A stretch of DNA of 64,000 nucleotides from Calvatia gigantea (GCA_025093985.1 JACAAK010000009.1:620001-684000); one strand, 5' to 3'. Counted from the first letter of the stretch, positions 32,643 to 46,166 are shown. Notes: generated from the sequence alone by a model not told the origin. Numbers and translations are program-made.

Positions 32643-34670
32643 CAAGCATCATGCTGTTGGTTCTGATCAGGTAGAGCCGCATTGTTCTGAATGACAAGGC
32701 TAGACCTCCTATCAGACCAGGGTAATACTTATGGAGAAAACAGGTGTCCAATTTCTATTGAAAGAGAAATAGATTGGACTCACCAACAAGAGCAGCAGAG
32801 GCAAAGGCAGCATGTTCGCTGCTAATGCCCCTCCAGGACGAAGTAATATGTGAGTGTAGAGCAAGGACTAATCATCCTGAATACATGAGGCAAAGAGTTT
32901 GTGCTGAGTGGTACCCACCACAACCCTTTGATATGCCTCCTGTTTAGCTCCCTCCACATCCAGAACTGCTGCCCATGCCTGAATCCCATGATCCGATGTC
33001 TCACAATGAGGATAACATGGATATTGAAAAGGCTTGTCACTGAGGGAGGAGTAAAACTGATCAATTTCTTGATACAGATGGTACACAATACCCCGTACAG
33101 AGAGCCTAAAACTTTCCATGACATGCTCAAGCTTCCTGAGCCTATTAAGGCAAAATAGATGGCTGCAGTATATCGAGGAACTCGACGATGTTGAAGAAAC
33201 ACAGAGTATATGAATTAATAGATCTTCTGAAAGAAAGGAGGATGGTGAAAAACCATTGGGTATTTCTCAAGAAGTCTGATGGCTACCTGTGAGCTTGCTT
33301 AGTAGCAAAGGGTTTCTCGCAGATTGAAGGCATCAACTATAATGAGCTTTTTTCTCCAGTTGTCTGCTACGAAGTCTGCACATGTAAGCTTTGCACTTGC
33401 CTGCAATCCATGATTGGGATATGTACAGCATTGACATAAAAACAGCCTATTTATATGGCAAACTGGACGAAGAAATATACATAGGAACAGCCCGAGGGGT
33501 TTTGACTTCCCGGACAGGAAGGGAAGGTGTGGAAGCTAAAACGAGCAATCTATGGCCTTAAACAAGCTGGTCACCAGTGGTGGAAGGAACTGCATCAATC
33601 TATGATTGAGCTGGGATTCACCTGCTGCAAATCTGACTATGCTGTATATTTTCACAAACATCCAAAGATGAAAAGAGCTTGTAGTAGCCATTGTTTATGT
33701 TGATGATGTGAATTTCCTGGGAAAGAAAAACTCCCCCCTCCTCAAAGAGTTGAAGGGAAAGTTCACTAAAAAGTGGGAATGCAGAGACCATGGTCCCTGC
33801 AAAGAATTCCTTGGGATGAAAATCTCGAGGAATCGCTCCAAGCATCAAATCTTCATCCAACAGGTTAAATACCTGGATAAGATCTTAGTAGCGCTTTCAG
33901 GTTCCACGTAGTCTGCCAGCAGCTAAAACACTATTACCCACTGGCTTCCAGTTCATTACTGAACAAAGATACTGCATCATCCCCCTTCCGTCTGAAGTAC
34001 CAACAATTGGTTGGTTCTTTAATAGTACTTGATGATCAGTACTAGGCCCGACATAGCCTTTGCCATAGTTAAGCTGGCACAACATGCCGCTAACCCTGCA
34101 CCCGAGCACTATCGTGCACTGGAATTCACATATTAAAGTACTTGTCCATGACAAGGAACTATGCGTTGAAATATGAAGGCAATACTGGGAAACCGACGGT
34201 GACATTGGAATGTCTCAGTGACTCAGATTGGGCTCAAGATACTGAAACCCGCCAATCTGTTTTGGGAAATGTCTGTATGATCACATCCAGTGCTGTTACC
34301 TGGACTTCATGATGACAAAAGACGGTTTCACTATCATCCACCAAGGTGGAATATAAAGAATTGTCTGACGCTTCATGACAAGTGAAATAGCTGTCGCAAC
34401 TTCTGGAGGAGCTCAATATTGAGCACCCAACTCCTATTCTCTATGGTGACAACGATGGGTCCAAATTTTGGACTGAAAATCCCATTATTGAAAAACTGGT
34501 CGAAGCATGTAGATATTCATTACCACTATGTGTGAGAATTAGTTGAGGAGGGTATAATTGTTGTTGGTGATGTGTCTTCACAAGACAATCCCACTGATAT
34601 CTTTACTGAAGAATCTTGGTATAACCAAAATCAATCTCTTCCAGCCCTGAGCTTGGACTTATTTTCGGTT
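32643..34670 (+). pseudogene. Copia-1 reverse transcriptase and RNase H
   Basis: RT motifs in several frames: HWVFLKKSDGYL, LVAKGFSQIEGINYNELFSP, AIYGLKQAGHQWW and the catalytic YVDD at 33,696-33,707, followed by NFLGKKNSPLLKELKGKFTK. RNase H region ends with DVSSQDNPTDIFT. There are many stops and shifts, so it is non-functional. Sequence past about 34,670 is Ty3-B on the other strand. I find no copia 3' LTR. Confidence 0.82.
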
Positions 34671-36205
34671 GTGTTAGACACTTTGATAGGTTGGTCAATG
34701 GTATGGGTTTGTAGTCCATAAGTATTAGTGAATGTGGATGAGATGAAGTTTCTTTGAGCTCCTGAGTCAATTAATGCAGTAACTGGAATATCTCATAGGC
34801 AGTCTTGGTTCAGTTCAATAGGGAGAAAAATCAATGCTTTATTGTTTGAGGTAGGGAGTTTGATTAAGTTAATTTGTGGGTCATCTAGCAATTCTTTTTC
34901 AAGATCAGGTAATGCCTTCAAAAATCCCCAAAGGGTTTGAGTGTTGGGGTCAGTAATATAGGCTTCTCTGAATTCCATTCATTCATTAGTTAGGAGTTTT
35001 CTGATCATGGCTTGAATATCCAGTGCAGAGATTTTTGGAGTTTGATTCAGGCTAGACCCAGAATAGTTTCTTAAAGATTGGAGTTGTTGGAGCTGTGAAT
35101 ATTGTGGTGGCTGCATAAATCTTCATTGTGGAGGATTAGGTCATCTGGAAGGTAGTTTATCCTTTGATAGGTTTGGGTTAGGGTTCAGACAGTTGCTAAT
35201 AAGATGTCCAAATTTTCCACATCCTATACATTTTCCAGCTTTGTAGTGAGCAACTTGCTCAGCAGTGAATACAGCATTTAACTGTAATTTGGGATTGTCA
35301 AGGTCATGAATATCTGAGGGGTTATCCAATTCCTGTTCAGAATAATATTGGTTCTTGTCCTCATATTGTGGTTTGTAGTAATCTTGCAGTTTGGTTTATA
35401 TTTCATGAATAGTTTGTTGAGGTTGGTTGTTCAGTTGAAAGCAGGGTTGGTAGGTTTGTTGGGGGAATCATGGCAGCTGGTAAGGATTTAGATTTTGAGG
35501 GTAATTTTGTAGCCACATTGCATCTGCTTGGCAATTAACAGAATTGTGTTATACTGTATCTGTATACCATTCTTCAATAGTTTTGGGTGGTTCTTCTTTC
35601 CTTGTCCATACTTCTCAGGCAAGAGAGGGTATAAGTCCATGTTTATATTGTTTGATTAAAGCTTTATTATCCTGGATACCTGTGATTGAAGCAAAATATT
35701 GGAATTTAAGGTTGAAGTCTGCTGCAGTTAATTTATTTTGTCTTAGGTCATTCCATTGTCATTGTACAGTGATTTGTTCATCTACTGGAGTAAAGTGCTT
35801 CAGGATTTCTGCTTTGAACTCCTCAAAGATGGAGTATCTCCATGGCATAGGTTTTCCTTGAGCATTGGTAATTCAGCTGGTATAGTATTGTTTAGACCAA
35901 GATCTAGCTTTTTCTTTGACCATAAGGCCTAGAATGAATCTGATCTGTCATTGGTCATCCATAAAGGCTCTGGGGTTCATTTTGAGGTAGTTCTTGACTA
36001 GCATCCACCAAGTTTTGAATCTTGGCATTACTCTATCAAAGTTCAGTGGTTTTTGTCTGATTTCTTTTGAGTTTCCATTGTTCCCTACAAACTGAATTGT
36101 GGGAGTTCAATGTCTTCATTGGCCTCCTCCTCCAAGTGAGAAAGAGGACAGAGTGGATAGAGCATTGCTGGGACTTCATAATGAGAGAGAGGAGGGAGAG
36201 GGTAC
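34671..36205 (-). mobile_element. Ty3-B fragment: protease and gag
   Basis: Minus strand reads gag with knuckle CIGCGKFGHLISNC (near 35,200-35,240), EFREAYITDPNTQTLWGFLK and a protease start ALIDSGAQ, all homologous to Ty3-B1 at 55,200-56,640. Both ends are cut: the protease joins Copia-1, and the gag N-terminus joins a Ty3-B LTR in the opposite orientation at 36,206. Confidence 0.82.
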
Positions 36206-36815
36206 TGTTATGAACTTACCACATCTCCAGACTCTTCCTATCTATGTATCAACCTTCTATTGAACCTTCTTATTCCCTTCTATATACCCTGGTCCATTCT
36301 TTTCTTGTTTAACACATGTACTTCTATTTCTGCTTCTTATAACTCATTCTGAGTCATGTTCCTGTTTCACCTTCTCTATTCTCATCATCAGACTTCTATT
36401 TACTCACCTCTATCTTCTTATGACTCATATTGCTTCTTTTCTTTACTTCTTACTTATTCCCTATGACTCCATAGATTACCAATTAACCTGTAGTAGTCTC
36501 ATTGACTCATACTCATTTACTATGTAATTACTCATCCCCTATGCACAGCTAGTACATAGACCTTAAGTAATACACTTGTATTACCTTAGGTTATTCTAGT
36601 AACAAGCTTCCTTATTCTTACTCATCTGCTACAAGGTTAACAACCAGAGACTGCAGTGACATTTAACTTAGACTTTTCAGACAAATGTGAGCGTTTACTC
36701 AAGGGAGCAATCTGAAGTCTACACAGAAGTCATTGAGACTTTCATTCTCCTGTTCATTGACCTCTCCTGAGTGGAATGATCTCCGTTGGGGAATGCTATA
36801 AAGATACTCTGCCCT
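36206..36815 (+). repeat. Diverged Ty3-B LTR
   Basis: Begins TGTTATGAACTTACC and follows the LTR consensus seen at 53,451 through TAACAAGCTTCC and GACTGCAGTGAC. The last about 50 bp are degenerate and the terminal CA is not clear. Left flank GGTAC is not repeated on the right. Confidence 0.75.
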
Positions 36816-38188
<1,373 letters not shown>

Positions 38189-38349
38189 CTAGCATTGAAC
38201 CAAGATGTAGGCATTAATGCCAACTGGAGATAGGGATGGCCTATCGAATGGGAGTCATGTGATGTCTCAGAGTTTGACATCTTTTCCAGAGTTGGAATAG
38301 CCTGTTGGGGATTTGCCTGTTGCTATGTGGCCACTTTAGGAGAAACGAC

Positions 38350-38432
38350 AAGTTTGAGCTGTCAAACCCTAATCCTGAGTGGAGATGATCTGGGCCCAGT
38401 TGCAAAAAGGTAATGCATATAACAGATACTTG
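38350..38432 (+). repeat. 3' end fragment of a Ty3-B LTR
   Basis: Matches the LTR end (CCTGAGTGGAGATGA, GGGCCCAGTTGC, GTAATGCA-TAACA). Confidence 0.65.
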
Positions 38433-39716
38433 CTCTTTGACCTCTACGGGAGACTTTTGTAGGGGCCAGTGGATTTTTCACCTTTGGAGTTGAATACGGA
38501 AGTGGTTTGGCCGGTGGCAATATTTTGGATTTATTAAGTAAGCAGCCATTGTTTAGTTTCTGTTTGGCTTGAGTTCCAATGGGATGTTCATTTTAACAGG
38601 TCTAAGTTAGTAGAGGCATGCCTAAAACTGAGATGTTAGGTAGTGATGGGTTTTTTAAACATGAAGGTATTGCATCAGTTTCTTGAAACTATTGTCTAGT
38701 CCATGGGGGTCTACTTCAAATTAGAGGGGATGGGTCTGAAGTGTATGTGTTCTTCGAGATTGAATTCTGTTGATCAGATTGAATGTTTCACTGAATTAGG
38801 GTTCTGGTTATGGATTTCTGAGTCTGGAGTTCCTAGAAGTTTTGAGATCATTTGTGTATAGATTTTTTCCGATACATAGAAACCTTTTACCTAAATCAAT
38901 CTACATACCTTTAATTCTGAACCTTTGTATATAACAAAAAGCCACATTATAAAAGTACTCAATATGTGGGACACTTCCATTATGGGTGTGCACTAGGTGA
39001 CCTGTGTTTCAATCTAATAATACATATGCTCTATACAAAGGTGGTAAAACCATTCCAATGCACATCAGGCTATGGTCATAGCCTATCAAAATCATATTTT
39101 TAAAGGATCAGCTTTACAAGGAATGCCTTATTTTAAAACTCATTGATAATAGTTGGCATTTTCAATCCCGGGAATGGAGACATTCTGCTCTGAAATCTTA
39201 GATTTCTACATTTTGGAGAAGACCCCAGCTACAAACCTGGACAAGGATCCCAGTCTCCTGTTTCCAATGCTCCTAATCTCATTGCAGCCTCTTGGACTGA
39301 TCTATCTCCAGTTTGTACCTTCTTGAAATATTTCCTACAGTAATCAACTTGTTGGACCAATTAAAAACCCCTCTGAGGTTCAGAATGCAGGACTACTACA
39401 TTGCAGTTATGTGGAAACAATCTATTTGCTATGAGCGTAATAGTCTTTTGGATTAACTAATTTCTTGGAGGTTGAGCCTTTGAATCTGAAGAACCTCGCT
39501 TCTGCAAGTAACTTGGTATTGTTGCTCACCTGGTCTTGGGTTCCTGTGCTCCTCTGGTTGTATTATAAGGTGAATTTGGGGACTGGGTCTGTCTTTGATC
39601 TGGAGTCATCAGGAGTAATGCTCTCTGGTAAGTTGACTTTCCTGTTTAGGAAATTTGGTATGTCATACCTTTGCAAATTGATGTGAGATTAATTCTACTG
39701 TGTAAATGTTATGACC
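38433..39716. repeat. Unclassified repeat, copy 2
   Basis: Diverged partner of 36,816-37,877, also directly after an LTR end. The 73-codon frame at 39,465 is probably chance. Ends at the left LTR of Ty3-A3, whose left flank is GTAAA. Confidence 0.45.
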
Positions 39717-40012
39717 TTAGTCTGAGTAAACCTCAGGTTGCAACTTAGGCTAAGACTTGAGGGCGAGTAAGGGGAGGAGAACAGAAGTGGTTAAGTATAC
39801 TGAATACAATGAGTGTATGTATGCTTAAATACAAGGAATCATCCAGTTGAATGGATGGGGTAACTATGATAAAACGTCTGGTAAGGCAGGCGTAGTAGTT
39901 AATACAAGTCATAACTGGAGATTGCTTGACAGGAATAGGTGAAACGGATGTACTAGTAATGTAGGAATGCAGACAAGAATGGAGCACAATGTGATTGGTA
40001 AAAACCATAACA
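39717..40012 (-). repeat. Ty3-A3 3' LTR
   Basis: 296 bp, TGTTATGACC...CATAACA on the + strand; related to but diverged from the A1 and A2 LTRs. Confidence 0.9.
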
Positions 40013-40030
40013 ATACCCCCTGATTTGGCT

Positions 40031-41650
40031 TCATGCCTCAGGAAGCTTTGTCAAAGTCGCCATTGACTATGGCAGAGGCGAGGGCTTTCTTGGTGGCCCT
40101 GATGAGGTATTTTCCATCATTTGAGCATGTGAAGAAGATGGGCAAGTGGCTTTGCCCATCCTGGCAGATAGGGACTGGGACACTATTGAATAGGAAGTCA
40201 GTTGTGGTGGAGTTGTCCCAGTAGCTCTTGACTATCATTTTCCAGTAGTGTTGGTCCTTTTCTTGCCCTGGCAACATAGTGTGGAATCTTGTGGGAGGGA
40301 GAAAAACCGATACAAGTTGTAGTAGTGTCACAACCCATACATGCGCTCACCCGCTTCACCCGCTCTTACCCAGACTATACTTTATATTTTATTTACCATT
40401 CACTCTCACCCACTCTCCCCCGTCTCCCCCGCTCTCCATTCTTACTATTATGTCTGACATTAATTTCCGATTATCCTCCTTGTACATTTCTCCAGTTGTC
40501 ATACCTACTCCTGTTTCCCTTGCAATCCCTTTTACCATTCATATCATTCCTGTTTCACCTTATTCCTTTTAGCTAGTTGCATTCCCGGTGTTTTTATCTA
40601 GCGGCCATACCTGGCCTGCACCTGAAGTCGTAGTAGTTTTCTTTTGTAGAACCACACTTCCTCGTGTATATAAACTGTAGCTACTTTGCCTGTAATCCTC
40701 AGTCTGAAATCTACTTAGCGACACACTTCTCCTATTCCACCTCTGTCTCTGTCTCTGTCTCTATCTCTGACTCTGTCCTCATCCCTTATTTCTGAAGTTA
40801 GGACCACTCATCGGCAGGAGGGCGCAACACATACATTGAAGCCACAGTCCTCCCGAGTTTGCCTGCTTTGTCCATCTTCGTCTGCATCCACGCATCATCC
40901 CCGGGCATCTAGACTCTGGTCGTCTCACCCATGTGACCCACGCCTAACAAGTGGAGTGATAGTTTTGATGAAACAGCAGAGCGAGTTGACTTCTTCTTTT
41001 ATGGAGACGGTTGTTTCTTCGTCCATAGGCATGTCGGATCAGGTTGGTGGCATGGGGTTGATTGTAGTGTGGAGTTCAGAGAGGGTATTGTGGATCCTGT
41101 TGATGAGGGCATCAATCTCTGGGTCTTTGGTGGTTTTATCACATCTGAGTAAGTTCATTGTTACATTAGCGAGCTCTAGAAAGATGTCGGCGATGTCAAG
41201 GTGCTTGAATACTTCTAGACCGAGGTCGATACGGTTGTGGAGGCTGTGGACATGGTCTTGTTTGCTGGGTGTGAGTGTAGATTGTTCTAGAGACTGGAAG
41301 ATGGCAGGGATGTGCTGGTTGGTGGATGAGGAGGCATTGGTGAACCCTGTATACATATCGGCGAAGGTGATGCATGTGGTGGCAAGAGCAATGTGCCTGT
41401 TGATGACTAGTCGCTTGTTCTGAGTGGTGATGGCTTCCATTTCACTGTTGGTGGCCTTGTCAACGTCTTTCAGTAGGGATTCAAGGAGCCCCTGTGCTGG
41501 GGATAGCATGGTGGCAAGGTTGTAACAAGTGCCTTGGAGGGCAGGTGCTTGGCTGTTGCCTGGCTCTGGGAGGGGGATGGAGGAGATTGTGGTTGGATTG
41601 GGGTGGACAAGGGAACAAATAGTGACATGGTTGGCTTGGAAGGAGGGCAT
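40031..41650 (-). pseudogene. Ty3-A3 orf3, interrupted by a solo LTR
   Basis: N-terminal 203 codons (MPSFQANHVTICSLVHPNPT ... NTLSELHTTINPMPPT) are open from 41,650 down to 41,042. The C-terminal part (PGQEKDQHYWKMIVKSYWDN, VPVPICQDGQSHLPIFF) is open at 40,038-40,326. ATG is 6 nt after the pol stop (41,657-41,659). The 624-bp insertion at 40,326-40,949 separates the two. Confidence 0.8.
40326..40949 (+). repeat. Solo LTR of a third family
   Basis: TGTCACAACC...GCCTAACA, 624 bp, with TATATAAAC near 40,665 and a TCTCTG microsatellite at about 40,742-40,775. Flanks AGTAG (40,321-40,325) and AGTGG (40,950-40,954) fit a 5-bp duplication with one later change. Related orf3 copies read straight across this point. 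Confidence 0.75.
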
Positions 41651-41656
41651 GTTTGG

Positions 41657-43084
41657 CTAGTTTCTTTGGTTTGGTGATGATTTTTTGTTTCTTCTACCCC
41701 CTTTTTTATGGGTATCCTCTAGATGCCTTTTTTGGTAGTCCACTATTGTGTCTTGAGCATTTGTCAGGTTGGATTCTACTGTCCACGTATCTTCTTCATT
41801 GCTGTATCCTTTCCAGTGGACTAGGAATTGATAGCCCCTTCTGCATTTTCTTTGTCCGCAGATTTCCTCTACTTCGTACTCTTCTTCATTGTTGATGATG
41901 ATCGGGTTGGGTGCTGATGGTTGTTTCTGACTCAGGAACTCGGCCTTGTGGGCTGGCGACAGGAGCTGTTCATTGAATACATCATAGATGGCCCATCCGT
42001 CTGGCAAGGTTAGCCGATATGCTGCTTCTCCTATCTTTTCCTTAATAAGGAAAGGGCCATACCATTTTTGGCCTAGCTTCTTTGATGCTTGATTGGTATG
42101 GATGTTTGTGTTCTCCAGCCACACTGCATCGCCTATTTGGTATGTTTTGGTGTAGGTCTTGTTATGGTCATATTGCTGTTTCATCTTTTCTTGGTATGCT
42201 TGTAGTGCTGATGAAGCATCATCTTGGGTGGTCTGAAGTTCCTTTAGGAAACCTGTGGCTGCTGGGTTGTTTGTCAGTGGTTTGTTTTTCCCTTTCCATG
42301 GGTTTCTTCCATAGTTTAGGAAGAATGGCGTTGCTTGAGTTCCTTCATGTTGTTTGTTGTTATACTGAAATTCTGCGATGGGGAGCCATTCTGCCCAGTT
42401 GTCCTGGTTGTAATTGCAGTATAAGCGGATGTATGTTTCTACTTCTCTGTTGATGTGCTCTGTTTGTCCGTCCATCTGTAGGTGGTATGCTGTTGATAGA
42501 TTACGTTCTATACCGAGCCCCTTGAATAGTTCTTTGGTGAATTCTGATGTGAATTGAGGTCCTTGGTCGCTGAGTACTTTCCTCGGTAGTCCATGTAGCT
42601 TCCATATTTCATCCCAATATATCTTTGTAATATCCTTGGATGAAACATCCATGGTAGTTGCTATAAGCCGTATTATTTTTGTGAAGCAGTCTACAATGAC
42701 TAGTATTGCGTCTTTCCCTTTTGACTCCAGTAGTGGTCTGATCATATCAATGCTGATTTCTTCCCAAGGTCCATTTGGGACTGGGAGGGGGTGTAGTGGC
42801 GATTTGAGCAGTGTTGTTCTTGCCTTATTCCTTTGGCAGGCTTGGTACCCTTGGATATATTTTTTCACATCCTTTCGCATTGTTGGCCACCAATAATCAC
42901 GGCTGATTAGTTCTATCATTTTGTGTTGGCCCAGGTGGCCCGCATCTGGCACATTATAGTACTGTGTTAGGATTTCTTCTTGTAGCTTTGGGTCAGGTGG
43001 GACATATGCGCTATTTTGTCTATAGATGATTCCATGTTCCTTGGTGAGCTTGGACTCCAGCTTTCTTAATTTGGTGAGGACCAT
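41657..43084 (-). CDS. pol: Ty3-A3 pol C-terminal part: integrase and chromodomain
   Basis: 475 open codons. HHCC finger (YYNVPDAGHLGQHK ... CQACQ), core with IDMIRPLL (Gly of IGP changed to Arg), LSDQGPQFTSEFT and HINREVETYIR. GPY/F-like WYGPFLIKEKIGEAAYRL; chromodomain YEVEEICGQRK ... FLVHWKGYSNEEDTW. Roles: integration and targeting. The upstream stop near 43,085-43,110 separates it from RNase H, so it would not be made as a full pol. Confidence 0.85.
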   Translation of the reverse strand: MVLTKLRKLESKLTKEHGIIYRQNSAYVPPDPKLQEEILTQYYNVPDAGHLGQHKMIELISRDYWWPTMRKDVKKYIQGYQACQRNKARTTLLKSPLHPLPVPNGPWEEISIDMIRPLLESKGKDAILVIVDCFTKIIRLIATTMDVSSKDITKIYWDEIWKLHGLPRKVLSDQGPQFTSEFTKELFKGLGIERNLSTAYHLQMDGQTEHINREVETYIRLYCNYNQDNWAEWLPIAEFQYNNKQHEGTQATPFFLNYGRNPWKGKNKPLTNNPAATGFLKELQTTQDDASSALQAYQEKMKQQYDHNKTYTKTYQIGDAVWLENTNIHTNQASKKLGQKWYGPFLIKEKIGEAAYRLTLPDGWAIYDVFNEQLLSPAHKAEFLSQKQPSAPNPIIINNEEEYEVEEICGQRKCRRGYQFLVHWKGYSNEEDTWTVESNLTNAQDTIVDYQKRHLEDTHKKGGRRNKKSSPNQRN

Positions 43085-43109
43085 TGTCTCGCACTGGGGC
43101 TTGTTTTAG

Positions 43110-45170
43110 ATCCATTCTAGGAATGTTGGTTTGAGGAATAGTTTTGCTTGTAAGAGCACTGTGTCGTCTGTGTTCTCTTTTTGCAGCCAATTTTCCTAGA
43201 TCATGGTGACTAGTTTGTCTTCTTGTTCCTCTGGTATTAGGTGGATTTGGGATAACAGGTCAGCCTTTGTGTTTGTTTTCCCAGGTACATGTTGTAGTGT
43301 GAAGTCGTAGTCTTGTAGGTGTAGGTACCATCGAGCTTGCTGCCTGTTCAGCTTTTGCAGTTCCCAGTAGTATTTCAAATTTTCATGGTCGGTCCAGATT
43401 TCAAATTTTTCCTCTGCATCTAACAGGTAGTGTTTCCATTCTTTTAGGGTGTGGATGATGGCCAGTAGCTCCTTGTCATATATTTCATAATTACATTCTG
43501 CTGGTGATAGCGTTCGTGATGTGAAGGTGATTGGGTGCCATTTGTCCTCCTGCAACTGGGATAGCACACCTCCTAATGCATAGTCTGATGCATCAACTTC
43601 TACCCTGAATTGTCCTTGTCTTTGTGGCAGGGTTAACACGGGTTTTTCAGTGATGCATCTTTTAAGGTGATCGAAAGCTGTTTGGTGTTCTTGGTTCCAT
43701 TCCCATGTAGCTGTTCCCTTGAGTTTGTTTAGTGGTCCAGCGATCTTGCTGAAGTTTTTATGAAACATCGATAGTAGTTGGCGAAGCTGAGGAACCTTTC
43801 TACTCTTTTTGTGTTTTTTGGCTTTGGCCAGTCTTGCACCAATTTGACCTTTTCTTCTTCCATTTCGATTCATCCATGCCCTACTTTGACTCCTAACATA
43901 GGGATTTCTTCTGTGTTGAAGATGCATTTGGTTCATTTGAAACACAGATTGTATTGTGCTGTGTGCTCCAGGAACTGTACTATTCATTCTCTTAGTTGCT
44001 CCTTGGTGTCGCCAGAAATGGTGAAGTTGTCCATATAGTTCACAATATCTCTGTTCTGCAGTAGGTTGTGGAAGATGCTTGTCATCATTCTGGAGAAGGT
44101 TCCCGGTGAGTTGCTGAGTCCAAAATATATGACTGTTGGCTCAAAGAGCCCTTCATTGGTGAGAAACGCAGCTTTCCATTCGTCTCCTTCCTTGATCCTA
44201 ACATTGTTATATTCCCAGATGATGTCGAGCTTGTTGAAATACTTGGCCTTCCCAAGTTTGTCAATTACCTTGCCAATTCTTGGCAGTGGTGTTTTGTCCT
44301 TGATTACCACATTGTTTAATTGCCTATAGTCCTGAATTAATCTCTTTGATCCATCCTTCTTGGGGATGAAGAAGGTTGGTGCTGCATATGGGGATTTCAA
44401 TGGCCGTATTCGTCCTGATTCTAGGTTTTCTTTGATGAATGCTTTGAGTTCATCCTGTTCTTTGACCGTCATGTTGTAAGTTCCTGCACTTATCTCCTTT
44501 GGGGCATCTTCTGTTAAGATTATTTTGTGATCCCATTTGGTTCGTTCTGGGAGTTTGTCAAATATTGTTTTGTTGAACAAATGCATGAATGGTTGTATGT
44601 AGTCTGGTAAATCCTCCAGTTTGGTTGGGTCCAGTTCGTCTTCTTCTTCCCATAAATCTTCTGTAATGGCCATGCTCCGTATTCTTTCCATGATGGGAAT
44701 GTTTCAGTGGGGGAATTGGCAGTTCTATGGATATCAGGTGAATTTGATTTCTCCATTATTCCAATCTACTTCCAGGTTGTATTTGACCAGCCAGTCATGT
44801 CCTAGAAAGACCTCTGCATGGTCTTGTAGTTGTACAACTGATACTTCAATCTGTTCTTTGTGTCCTTGAATGTCTATGTCAATTGTGGCCATTTCCGTTA
44901 CTTTTCTGCCCTAGTTTGGTGTCCTGTCTGCATTTAGTACTAAGATCTGTTGTTCCAGTTTTTGAGTGGGAAGTTTTTCTTCATCTACCAGTTTTTTGCT
45001 GATGCTGCTAGTCATACACCCTGAGTCGACAATCGTGTCCACCATTATTTCCTTTTCTGCTATTTGTATTTTTCCTTTTAGGTTTAGTTCACGCTTTCTT
45101 CTCTGAGGAATCATGTAGAATTTGTCTGATATCCTAGATACAAGCTTTCTGACTCTTGAGGTAGTGCCTA
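43110..45170 (-). pseudogene. pol: Ty3-A3 pol: protease, RT, RNase H
   Basis: Protease VDSGCMTSSISKKLVDEE (about 44,990-45,030). RT open at 43,984-44,691 with FFIPKKDGSKRLIQDYRQLN and NYMDNFTISG, where the second catalytic Asp of YMDD is Asn. RNase H frame 43,196-43,987 with [16 protein letters not shown] and WTDHENLKYYWE. The changed YMDN would abolish polymerisation. Confidence 0.85.
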
Positions 45171-45177
45171 CTCAGAG

Positions 45178-46166
45178 TCTTCAGAAAAATCCTTCTTTTC
45201 TTTATCGACCTCCTCTACTCCTCGGACCTGTACCTTCTTTGGTATAGTGCAGGCTTTTGCTATGTGGCCTGTTTTTCCACAGTTGTAACAAGTCAGCCCC
45301 TTTGGTTTCTTGCAATCTTTGGCTATATGTCCGAAAATGCCACAATTATAGCACTTAGGTTTCCCTTCAGCATTGAAAATGTGGCATCAGCTTCCTATCT
45401 CCATGGGTTCTCCCATTCCTCTGTAGGTGGTGCCAGTATTTGTTTTCCTATCTCCTCGATACTCAGATGCTTCGTATCCTGTCCAACAGAGAGTATGGCT
45501 TCTTTCCATTCCGCATATGTGTCTAGTCTGGCTGAAGGTGGATAGCCGGTGATCGTATGTATGATATCCTGTTGGGCATTCTTCCTAAGTAGGAACATGG
45601 CGTACTTACTATTGGTCTTGGCTTTGCTTTTCAAAACTTCGAATTTGATTAGGTAGTTGGCAGTGTTTCAATTTCCTTGTTTGAATTTTTCGATTTGCCA
45701 TTCTGCTTTGCTGTTCAAGGCATCGTCTGAGAAGGTCCTTCTAAATTCCTTGGAGAAGACCTTCCAGTCTACTGAATCTTCGGATTCCAGGATGGCTAGT
45801 GCTCTCATGGCTGCATATGCTCCTACAGTTCCTCCTTGCAGCCTGGCTAGGACTGCTATAGCTTTATTGTCTGCTAAGACTATCTTGTTGAACTTCATGA
45901 AGAGTATCATTGCTCTCCACCAGTCATCGAACTTGGTGTGGGTACCATTGAAAAACCCCAGGTCTAGCACTAGGCCTTTTCCACTGGACATTGTCATGGG
46001 TACTACTACATTGTCAGTTATGTCGGAGTCAGTCTCTGATTCTGTTTCATCTGAGCTTGATTTGTCTGATTTGTCCTGATGGACTAACTCTTCCTCTGTG
46101 AGGTCGAGTTCATTTAGAAGTTCTGATAGTACTTCTTCTTCTGCTGGGTTTACTCCGGGTTCACAA
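45178..46166 (-). pseudogene. gag: Ty3-A3 gag, N-terminally truncated
   Basis: Stop at 45,178-45,180. Knuckle [14 protein letters not shown] and second knuckle, capsid motif HTKFDDWWRAMILFMKFNKI, acidic N-terminal part cut at about 46,166. A frameshift lies near 45,480. Confidence 0.82.

Larger units (their letters stand above)
11938..34670 (+). mobile_element. Copia-1: Ty1/copia element split by three Ty3-A insertions
   Basis: The order along the + strand is 5' LTR, primer site, gag, aspartic protease, GAG-pre-integrase, integrase core, proline-rich linker, reverse transcriptase, RNase H. This protease-integrase-RT order defines Ty1/copia. The pieces are 11,938-12,246, 21,074-23,652, 24,905-26,313 and 32,643-34,670. 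The intervening sequences are Ty3-A1, a Ty3-A fragment and Ty3-A2. No 3' LTR is found: the element stops after the RNase H end (motif NPTDIFT) and joins a Ty3-B fragment. Stops interrupt every coding part, so it is dead. The uninterrupted homologous copia block inside Ty3-A1 serves as an empty-site reference for the two inner insertions. Confidence 0.85.
39717..46166 (-). mobile_element. Ty3-A3: Ty3-A element lacking its 5' LTR
   Basis: Has the 3' LTR (39,717-40,012), orf3, pol and most of gag on the minus strand. It stops inside the gag N-terminal region at about 46,166, where unrelated single-copy-looking DNA begins. An LTR from another family lies in its orf3. Of the four copies it has the best-preserved integrase frame. 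Confidence 0.9.

Noticed and set aside
40742..40775. TCTCTG microsatellite as a regulatory element
   Set aside because: Short simple repeat within a solo LTR; nothing suggests function.
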